NCBI GenBank assembly: GCA_023229505.1
Contig: JALNZD010000002.1
Location: forward strand, 1-64,000
Origin: Bacteroidales bacterium
Lineage (GTDB): Bacteria > Bacteroidota > Bacteroidia > Bacteroidales > JAGOPY01
Direction: 5' to 3'
DNA: 64,000 nucleotides
The translations under genes were made by a program, and so were the position numbers. Every line of letters begins with the position of its first letter. Position 1 is the stretch's first letter. Shown piece by piece: positions 25,335-32,549 of the stretch. The notes below the pieces were generated by a model, which did no database searches, had not been told where the DNA came from, and saw only the letters and a list, made by a program, of their open reading frames with translations.

Positions 25335-26033
25335 ATGATTATTAAAGTTGAAAACCTCACTAAACAATATAAACACAACGATGGTCTGGTCTATGCGTTG
25401 AACGATATAACCTTTGCTGTGGAGAAGGGCAGTTTTGTAACCATAACAGGTCCTTCCGGTTCGGGAAAAAGTACGTTATTGCTGTCGTTGTTCGGTTTGA
25501 TCAAACCTACATCGGGAAAGATATTCTTTAACGGTCAGCAAATCAGCGATGCTTCAGACAGTGAATTGGCCGCCATACGCCAAAAACATGTCGGCTTCAT
25601 CATGCAAAATTTTGCGCTTATCCCTTATTTAACAACCATTCAAAACGTAATGGTTCCCTTAGCTTTGGAAAAAATTGAAAAGAAAGAGCAGGAGAAGAGG
25701 GCAACTGAAGTGTTGAAGTTTGTAGGATTGGAAGATCGTATAACCCACTTACCAAGGGAATTATCAACTGGTCAACAACAACGGGTGGCTATTGCCAGGG
25801 CCTTGGTTCATCACCCATCAATAATATTAGCCGACGAACCGACAGGGAATCTGGATCCTGCTTTGTCTTTGGAAATTCTTGGTTATCTGAAAAAAATTAA
25901 TCAGGCACAAGGCATAACCGTTATATTGGTAACTCACAGCCCGATTGCCGCCGCCTATGGTAACGTTAAAATTCATTTGCAGGATGGCCAATTATCAGAG
26001 CACAAAGTAAAGGAAACTGTACTTGTTGCCTGA
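25335..26033 (+). CDS. ABC transporter ATP-binding protein (LolD/MacB type)
   Basis: 232 residues. Walker A GPSGSGKST (about 39-47), Q-loop GFIMQNFALIPYLT, Walker B IILADEPTGNLDP and switch His in VTHSP. The signature reads LSTGQQQRVAIARAL in place of LSGGQ, an accepted variant. It supplies energy for the permease encoded just upstream and is the last gene of that unit; a new operator-promoter follows for arsR 2. Confidence 0.93.
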   Translation: MIIKVENLTKQYKHNDGLVYALNDITFAVEKGSFVTITGPSGSGKSTLLLSLFGLIKPTSGKIFFNGQQISDASDSELAAIRQKHVGFIMQNFALIPYLTTIQNVMVPLALEKIEKKEQEKRATEVLKFVGLEDRITHLPRELSTGQQQRVAIARALVHHPSIILADEPTGNLDPALSLEILGYLKKINQAQGITVILVTHSPIAAAYGNVKIHLQDGQLSEHKVKETVLVA

Positions 26034-26116
26034 TCCGTGGATTCAGAAAATATGTTTACTATTTATAATTCCTATAAATTAGAAACAGCAGGTTTTTTTT
26101 AAGAGTTTTTTCTAAA

Positions 26117-26138
26117 TATGACGTATATTTGCGTTATA
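26117..26138. promoter_or_regulatory. GACG-type ArsR operator and promoter of arsR 2
   Basis: TATGACG-TATATTTG-CGTTATA: arms match at 6 of 7 positions, and the centre is an exact TAnnTTTG box at 26124-26131. The repressor ATG lies 10 nt after the dyad, which implies autoregulation of ArsR 2 and a very short leader. Confidence 0.7.
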
Positions 26139-26148
26139 CAGACTTATT

Positions 26149-26481
26149 ATGAGCTCGCCGAAAACCCATTTATTCGAACCCAGGCTTACAGCAATGGCTG
26201 AAATGTTTAATGCATTGTCACATCCGGCAAGGCTTCAGATATTAGAGTACCTGGCTGAAACCAAGACTTGCATCTCTGGTGACATTTCAGAAGAGATACC
26301 GCTGAGTAGAAGTACTGTCAATCAACATCTTGATGAACTGAAAAAAGTCGGCTTAATTCAAGGCCACACTTCCGGAGTTAAAGTGAATTATTGTCTGAAT
26401 CCGGAAGGGATAAATAAATTAAAAGCGTTTATCACGGATTTTCTGAATGAAGTGAATTATTGTTACAAAACGAATTGTTAA
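26149..26481 (+). CDS. arsR: ArsR-family repressor 2 (metalloid-responsive)
   Basis: 110 residues. FNALSHPARLQILEYLAETK, then the recognition helix in RSTVNQHLDELKKVGLIQGH. Cysteines 41 and 82 align with Cys48 and Cys89 of repressor 1. Extra Cys105 and Cys110 (CYKTNC) are at the extreme C-terminus, so this protein has a different metal site from its paralogue. Its own promoter carries a GACG-type dyad, and the same code precedes acr3 and the ABC genes. The exported thioredoxin-like gene follows after 27 nt. Confidence 0.88.
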   Translation: MSSPKTHLFEPRLTAMAEMFNALSHPARLQILEYLAETKTCISGDISEEIPLSRSTVNQHLDELKKVGLIQGHTSGVKVNYCLNPEGINKLKAFITDFLNEVNYCYKTNC

Positions 26482-26508
26482 ATATTATAAAACTTTAAAT
26501 TATTGATT

Positions 26509-27252
26509 ATGAAATTATTAACCATTTTTACCTTTGTGCTCCTTACAAGCATCAATCTTATTGCAAGTACTGCACAGGAAGCCATTGAAAGTGCAAATAA
26601 ATCAGGGCTAATTGTCTTTCTGGTAATTACTGATCCCGGAAATGCAAATACCCAAAAAGCACTTGATATCGCCAACCAGGCGCATGCACAGTATCTTAAA
26701 TCCGAGGTAATCCAGATGAACAGGTCAGATGCTGCCAATAAAGATCTGGTTGTTAAATATGGTGTCTCCGGGGCTCCTCTGCCACTGATCCTTGTTATCG
26801 CAAGTAATGGCGTGGTCACCGGGGGATTTACATCATACCAGGCTACTGCTGACTTGCTGGTAAATGTAATCCCTTCGCCGGTCAAAGCAGACGTCATGAA
26901 AGCTTTAAGTACCGGGAAATCGGTATTCCTTGTAGTCAGCAGGAAAAATATGACTGAGAAAAATGAGGTCATGAATACCTGTGCTCAGGCTTGTATCGAA
27001 ATGCAAAACAATACCAAACTCATTGCCCTCGATTTGGATGATCAAAAGGAAAAAGCTTTTATCGCGGAAATGAAAATTGATCCGGCCCTTACATCGCCGC
27101 AAACCTTTGTAATCAATTCAAAAGGACAGATCACAGGGACTTTTAACGATGATGTCAACACAACAACTTTGGTTGCCACCGCGAAAAAACTGCCGGCAGC
27201 AAAAGGATGTTGCCCATCAGGCAGTGGAGCAGGTTGTGGAACAAAAAAATGA
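26509..27252 (+). CDS. Exported double-thioredoxin-like protein with Cys-rich tail
   Basis: 247 residues from ATG at 26509; a TTG at 26503 would only add two residues. Signal peptide MKLLTIFTFVLLTSINLIAS. Two thioredoxin-like halves follow: one around SGLIVFLVITDPGNANTQKA and GVSGAPLPLILVIASNG, another around KSVFLVVSRKNMTEKNEVMN and SPQTFVINSKGQITG. Neither has a CxxC at the active position, but the second has NTCAQACIEM. The tail ends GCCPSGSGAGCGTKK, three Cys that could bind As(III) or a metal. Co-transcribed with arsR 2. Function unknown; a periplasmic metalloid chaperone for one of the exporters is plausible. Confidence 0.75.
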   Translation: MKLLTIFTFVLLTSINLIASTAQEAIESANKSGLIVFLVITDPGNANTQKALDIANQAHAQYLKSEVIQMNRSDAANKDLVVKYGVSGAPLPLILVIASNGVVTGGFTSYQATADLLVNVIPSPVKADVMKALSTGKSVFLVVSRKNMTEKNEVMNTCAQACIEMQNNTKLIALDLDDQKEKAFIAEMKIDPALTSPQTFVINSKGQITGTFNDDVNTTTLVATAKKLPAAKGCCPSGSGAGCGTKK

Positions 27253-27310
27253 AGGGAAAGTCATCAACTGAAGTCTTCCCGGATTCAGTATGGCTTTCAT
27301 GGACGTTGGA

Positions 27311-27394
27311 CGATTGTCAATTGTCGGTTGTCGATTTTCGGGTATTGTCAATTTTCGAACATTGACAATGCCGAATTGACAATCGCGTAATTAA
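27311..27394. repeat. Intergenic repeat cluster with TTGTCAA/TTGACAA inverted units
   Basis: CGATTGTCAATT (27311-27322) is the reverse complement of AATTGACAATCG (27374-27385), with more degenerate copies of ATTGTCAATTTTCG and ATTGACAATG between them. A 22-bp stretch (27364-27385) recurs exactly at 36341-36362, and a 21-bp stretch (27374-27394) recurs at 35278-35298. No ORF of note. A -7 box TAATTTTG for the CotH gene lies at 27424-27431. Confidence 0.8.
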
Positions 27395-27473
27395 TTAAAC
27401 AGTCCCGATACTGGTTTTAAACGTAATTTTGTGATTCAAAATCCGGAAATCATGATTACCAGGTAAAAAGGGA

Positions 27474-29837
27474 ATGAAATATCTTTTAATTCAACTTCAG
27501 TTATTATTGGTCTTCGGTTTTGTGATGCTTTTGTGCATCCCTTCAAATGGCCAGACCTACGACACCATTTCCAACTGGGATGGCATCACTCAAAACTGGT
27601 ACGTTTCAACTCCTGGTTTTGAGGTTGTTGTAAATCCTGCTCCGGATGAAGTCAATGCATCTGAGCATTGTTTTAAATTTATTACCGGAGAAGGACCGTA
27701 TGATTATATGATTTATGACATGGCGGAGCCGGTCAATTTCGATGTCGATCCTCGTTACCGGATCAAGGTTCTCGCTCCTCTATCCGGTGGAAATGTCACA
27801 CTGAAATTTGAGAATTATAACAACAGCTTCTGGCAAGAGATAGTTAAGACACCGGTGCCCGGCCAATGGACCGATCTGGAGTATGATTTCTCAGGCCTTG
27901 TTTACAATGATCTTATTAAAATGGTGATATTCCCTGATTTTGAGGGCACGACTCCCGGAATTGACTGGTATATTGACGATGTCCTGAAAGAAATTGGTGA
28001 AATTCCCGGACCGCTTGAACTCGAGTCCAATCTTCCCGTTGTCGTGATCAATACTTTCGGCGTTCCGATTCCCGACGATCCTAAGATTACCGCTCACATG
28101 GGTATTATTGACAACGGGCCGGACGTACCTAATAACCTGAACGATCCGTTTACGGATTACGACGGCGCTATTGGCATAGAAATCAGGGGCCAGTCGTCCC
28201 AGATGTTCCCCAAAAAGTCCTTTGCCTTTGAAACCCTTGACAGTGCCGGCGAAAACCTCAATGTCCCGCTTCTGGGCATGCCTTCGGAAAATGACTGGGT
28301 GCTGTATGCACCGTATTCCGATAAATCCATGTTGCGCAATGTCGTATCCTTCGAAATAGGTCGCATGATGGGCAATTACTGCTCACGCTCGGTTTTTTGC
28401 GAACTTGTTCTAAACAATGATTATAAAGGCGTTTATACCTTGATGGAAAAGATCAAGCAAGATGACGACCGTGTTGATATTGCCACTTTAAAACCGGATG
28501 AGATTTCCGGTGACGATCTGACCGGCGGGTATATCATCAAGGTTGATAAACTCGATTTGGACTTCACTTATGGTATTGACGGATGGAAGTCAAATCCGGT
28601 GCCTTCTTATCCGAATGCAATGGATATTACTTTTCAATATTACTATCCCGAGCCCGATGAAATAGCAGACCAGCAGAGAACGTATATAAAAGAATTTATC
28701 ACCACCGCTGAAAATACGCTCAGCATATACTTCTTTGCAAATCCTTATATCGGCTATCAACAATATTTCGATGTGCTCTCATTTGTCGATTTTATGTTAT
28801 TGAGCGAGATATCGAAGGAAGTGGATAAGTACAGGTACAGCACGTATTTTTACAAGGAGAAAGATAGCGATGGCGGCAAGCTTTACGCAGGTCCTGCCTG
28901 GGATTTCGATCTTGGTTATGGCAATGTAGATTACTGGGCTCCTGGAATTGATTACACCGGCTGGCTGTATCTTATGGTCGAGCCTCATGATTACAGCATC
29001 ATGTTCTGGTGGAAAAGGCTGATGGAAGATCCTTATTTCAGGGACCTGGCAAAAACAAGGTGGACATGGGTTCGGCAAAATCAACTGAGCGACGCCGGCA
29101 TACAAGCTCTGATTGATTCCGTCCTTATGCATATCGAAGCGGCAAAAGACCGGAATTATCAGCGTTGGCCAATACTTGGACAGTATGTATGGCCAAATTA
29201 TAACTGGTATGGCAACACCTATGCAGATGAAGTCGATTATTTTGAAGATTTCTTGTTTAACCGCCTCGGCTGGATGGATAATAACTTCCCGGGAACAATC
29301 CTCCATCCGGAGGCAGGCATTTCTGCTGAAGCCAACAAAATCAATTTCGTTTTATACAGTGATTATTTTAGGGATGATGAATTACAGAAAGACTATTTCA
29401 GGATAAATAATGCTCCGGAAGGGATTCATATAGAAAGTGTCACTTACAAAAACAGATCCGAATGCCAGCTTAATCTCACAGTCAATGTCAGCGGATTTCC
29501 GGAGATTTCAGTGACTGTATCTGAAGAGGCAATCAATTATTGGCAGGATATTACAAGCAGTACACTTGAATCGGCAGGTTTCGGTGATTCTCAGGCTACT
29601 TTGCCGGAGATCAGCCTGTTTGAGAAAAATCACCGGTTGCATATCCGCTGCAACCAGCCTGAATGGCTTCCTGCACAGGCAGAGATCATTAATCTGGCAG
29701 GCCAACGCATCATGACCTTTCAACTGGAAAAGAAAATGGAAAACATCCTGCCGCATCAATTAAACCCAGGAATCTACCTTTTGGTGATCAAAGCCGTAAA
29801 TGGACCGCTGGTGCTAAAGTTCCCGGTTACGATTTAG
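27474..29837 (+). CDS. T9SS-exported CotH-kinase-family protein
   Basis: 787 residues. Signal peptide to about residue 27 (SNGQ). Residues ~35-165 form a beta-sandwich domain that may bind carbohydrate. The CotH-like kinase domain spans about 180-550 with SQMFPKKSFAFE, LMEKIKQDDDRVDI, GGYIIKVDK and GPAWDFDLGYG (the Asp-rich metal site). The C-terminal ~80 residues (INLAGQRIMTFQLE... NPGIYLLVIKA) are a type A T9SS sorting domain. CotH kinases phosphorylate surface proteins in spores and are found as secreted proteins in Bacteroidota; the target here is unknown. Confidence 0.88.
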   Translation: MKYLLIQLQLLLVFGFVMLLCIPSNGQTYDTISNWDGITQNWYVSTPGFEVVVNPAPDEVNASEHCFKFITGEGPYDYMIYDMAEPVNFDVDPRYRIKVLAPLSGGNVTLKFENYNNSFWQEIVKTPVPGQWTDLEYDFSGLVYNDLIKMVIFPDFEGTTPGIDWYIDDVLKEIGEIPGPLELESNLPVVVINTFGVPIPDDPKITAHMGIIDNGPDVPNNLNDPFTDYDGAIGIEIRGQSSQMFPKKSFAFETLDSAGENLNVPLLGMPSENDWVLYAPYSDKSMLRNVVSFEIGRMMGNYCSRSVFCELVLNNDYKGVYTLMEKIKQDDDRVDIATLKPDEISGDDLTGGYIIKVDKLDLDFTYGIDGWKSNPVPSYPNAMDITFQYYYPEPDEIADQQRTYIKEFITTAENTLSIYFFANPYIGYQQYFDVLSFVDFMLLSEISKEVDKYRYSTYFYKEKDSDGGKLYAGPAWDFDLGYGNVDYWAPGIDYTGWLYLMVEPHDYSIMFWWKRLMEDPYFRDLAKTRWTWVRQNQLSDAGIQALIDSVLMHIEAAKDRNYQRWPILGQYVWPNYNWYGNTYADEVDYFEDFLFNRLGWMDNNFPGTILHPEAGISAEANKINFVLYSDYFRDDELQKDYFRINNAPEGIHIESVTYKNRSECQLNLTVNVSGFPEISVTVSEEAINYWQDITSSTLESAGFGDSQATLPEISLFEKNHRLHIRCNQPEWLPAQAEIINLAGQRIMTFQLEKKMENILPHQLNPGIYLLVIKAVNGPLVLKFPVTI

Positions 29838-29970
29838 AGAGTAGATAATGATAAATCAGGCGATTATCTATTCGATTTCTTGCCTTTTTCCATAGGAACC
29901 GTCAGGCCCACCTGGGCCAGAACAATTATATATACAATTGATAATCAATAGTCTAAAAATTCATAAATGA

Positions 29971-30058
29971 AACTCCCCGCCGCAAGCAGCGGGGTATCTG
30001 TTTAACTGACGGGTTAACCCGTCAGTTAGAATACTTTTGCCCCAAGGGGCGGGGAATT
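29971..30058. mobile_element. REP/MITE-like element with nested palindromes
   Basis: In the 303-nt space between convergent genes lies a compact structured element. The outer inverted repeat AACTCCCCGCC (29971-29981) pairs with GGCGGGGAATT (30048-30058, one mismatch). Inside are a GC-rich hairpin 29975-29994, a perfect 26-bp palindrome at 30003-30028 centred on GTTAAC, and GCCCCAAGGGGC at 30039-30050. This layout is typical of small non-autonomous REP or MITE elements. It may also act as a two-way terminator. The rest of 29838-30140 holds nothing recognisable. Confidence 0.6.
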
Positions 30059-30140
30059 AACCTAACAAGATTAAATTCTTTTTGAAATTGTACAAAAAAG
30101 CCTCCTATGATCGTCTTGGTTTGGCTTAGCATATGTTCAT

Positions 30141-32399
30141 TCAGAATTTGAGGATTTTCAGAGTTTCCTGGGATGAATTATGATTGATACAGATGATATA
30201 AATACCAGATGACACTTTATTACCATGATCATCCTTTCCGTCCCAGATGAAAAACGTTTCATCTGCTATAGCTGATGAACCTGAATAATATTTTATAGGC
30301 CGCCCGGTGAAATCAAAGATCCTGATTAAAATGTCATGAGATATATCTAAAGAAGAGATGATATTGATGTTATTTGAGAAAGGATTTGGACTGCATTTCC
30401 ACCCGGATTCCTGTGTCGAATTTATTGGGGGTTCAGCAACGTTTACCATTCCTCCTGTCTGGGTTCTGAAGATTAAACCATTATTTCCAAAGATAAGGCC
30501 TTCTTCTTCTGTAAAAAAATTAATTACATTCAGGGTAGATGATGTTGGCGCACTCAGACAATTCCAGGTGTCACCGCCATCGACAGTTTTTAAGATACTC
30601 AGAAGGCTTGATGACCCATTGATTGCATATCCTGTTTGAGATGTGGGAAAACTCATATTTTTTACATTCAGGGCATCTTCAGTATTTACGGTAACATGGA
30701 ACCAGTCCTGCCCGCCATTTATTGTCTTCAGGACGTTCCCGTATCCGTAAAGAAACCCTGTATCAGGATTTAAAAACTGAATACCGTCAAAACTATGGGT
30801 ATAAGGAAGGGTATCAATCTCCCAGGTATTGCCTCTGTCGTATGTAACAATGATATTGCATTCATTGCCATTTCCAATTTCCCCTACAATAAACCCGACG
30901 GAATCATCCTTAAATTCAATTTCATACGGCAACATATTATCGACCGTAATAAATACATTTGAAAAAACCTCTATCCAGGTTTCACCCTGGTCCTGGGTGC
31001 GGTACATTGTAATTCCATAACCTTCTCCTGATCCTGCAGCAAAGCCGGTCTGGTCATTGACGAAATCTATGGATAAGGTCTGAAATTCAGAAACTTCCAA
31101 ATCATAAAAATTCCATGAATTTCCATTGTCGGTTGATTTATAAATTCCCTCGGTGCCATCGACATAAAATGCGACAGAATCATTGACGAAGGATATAGAA
31201 GATATACCATCAGGATATTCCGGAGCTACCGACCAGGTGGCTCCCCGGTCAAGGGATTTCATGGCATGGTTGTTCGGAACCCCGAGGCTGGTGTATATAT
31301 TGGCAAGAATTGTACTATCTCCGGTTATAAATGTTTTGGTGATTGAAAATCCCAGGCAGGCGTTAGTGTATACTGCCTCCCAGCTGCTTCCGAAATCTTC
31401 ACTTCTGTATATCTGCCCGTAAGATCCCACAATTAATCCATCGCCTTCGGTATTCATACATAATCCTTGAAATGACCAAGTTCCCATGTCATCTGATATT
31501 AATTCCCAGGATTCACCACCATCGGTGGTTTTCGATACAAAATTGCTGTACCAGGGAGAACCACAGATCGTTAATCCCGTGTCCTGGTTAATAAAGAAGA
31601 ATTTGCTCGCGCCCCAATAATCGGTAATTACTTCGTGCCAGGACAGTCCCCCATCAATTGTCTTTAATAAGATACTATACCAATTCGTTCCGCCCACTGC
31701 ACCATCAATAAATCCAGTATCTTTGCCCGTAAAATAAATAGTACCCACTCTCAGTTCTTCGATTCCCGGATCGACCTCTATCAACCCCCAATTTTCACCC
31801 CCGTTGGTGCTTTTAAAAAAGTAGTTTCCTTCTCCACCACTTAGAAATCCAGTATTTTCATCCACGAACTGCACCTGGTTAAACATTCCACCGGTGGTTT
31901 GAAACGCAGTATCCCAAGATTCTCCACCATCAGAAGAATGCAACAAAAAGCTATTGTTTTCGTCACCTGTGATATAGCAGTTTGATGGATTTCGGAAGCA
32001 CACATCTTTATAGTCATAATAATAATACTGGGCGCCAGGTGAAATGTCTGACCAGGTCACGCCCCCATCATCGGTTCTTATAATCGAAAAATAAGTCCCA
32101 ACCGCCATCCCATGCAATTCATCGGCAAAATCTACGCGGGTAAATCCAACGCCTCTTGAAATGTTATCAGGAGTGTAAATGATTTCCCAGTCGGCGCCAA
32201 AGTTATCGGAGTAAACCACCGTAGCATTTGAACCGACGGCAACAATGCGGTTATCTGGTAACAAGCTGATATCATTCAATGAACTCTCAACAGGTCTGGG
32301 ATTAATTCTTTCCCAGGCGTCAGTCTGCGCCTGAAGGAGAGGAATTGCAACGATGTGTAACAGTAAAAGTAAGAAATGCCTCGTTCTAAATATATTCAT
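30141..32399 (-). CDS. T9SS-exported YCF48-like/BNR-repeat propeller protein
   Basis: 752 residues. Signal peptide of about 24 residues ending PLLQAQ. The body is a chain of repeats of the form GW/SS..T.DGG.TW (for example RTDDGGVTWSDIS, KSTNGGENWGLIE, KTTDGGESWELIS, KTVDGGDTWNCLS), spaced about 45-60 residues. These are Ycf48/sialidase-like (BNR) propeller blades, probably one or two seven-bladed rings. The T9SS domain closes it (CSPNPFSNNINIISSL ... SSGIYIICINHNSSQETLKI). Divergent from the GH5 gene; an inverted repeat GAATTAC/GTAATTC lies at 32407-32423 in between. Function unknown; propellers often scaffold binding. Confidence 0.88.
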   Translation of the reverse strand: MNIFRTRHFLLLLLHIVAIPLLQAQTDAWERINPRPVESSLNDISLLPDNRIVAVGSNATVVYSDNFGADWEIIYTPDNISRGVGFTRVDFADELHGMAVGTYFSIIRTDDGGVTWSDISPGAQYYYYDYKDVCFRNPSNCYITGDENNSFLLHSSDGGESWDTAFQTTGGMFNQVQFVDENTGFLSGGEGNYFFKSTNGGENWGLIEVDPGIEELRVGTIYFTGKDTGFIDGAVGGTNWYSILLKTIDGGLSWHEVITDYWGASKFFFINQDTGLTICGSPWYSNFVSKTTDGGESWELISDDMGTWSFQGLCMNTEGDGLIVGSYGQIYRSEDFGSSWEAVYTNACLGFSITKTFITGDSTILANIYTSLGVPNNHAMKSLDRGATWSVAPEYPDGISSISFVNDSVAFYVDGTEGIYKSTDNGNSWNFYDLEVSEFQTLSIDFVNDQTGFAAGSGEGYGITMYRTQDQGETWIEVFSNVFITVDNMLPYEIEFKDDSVGFIVGEIGNGNECNIIVTYDRGNTWEIDTLPYTHSFDGIQFLNPDTGFLYGYGNVLKTINGGQDWFHVTVNTEDALNVKNMSFPTSQTGYAINGSSSLLSILKTVDGGDTWNCLSAPTSSTLNVINFFTEEEGLIFGNNGLIFRTQTGGMVNVAEPPINSTQESGWKCSPNPFSNNINIISSLDISHDILIRIFDFTGRPIKYYSGSSAIADETFFIWDGKDDHGNKVSSGIYIICINHNSSQETLKILKF

Positions 32400-32549
32400 T
32401 TAAAGTGAATTACTGCGTAATTCCACTAAAACTAATTAATTATGATGTAAATATAAGGATTTTAAATGTAAATTTATACAAAAATGCATAAGAAATCAGA
32501 GCAAAGAACCTGCAGTCATTTGTGTCGGGATTTGATAAACTATCATAAT

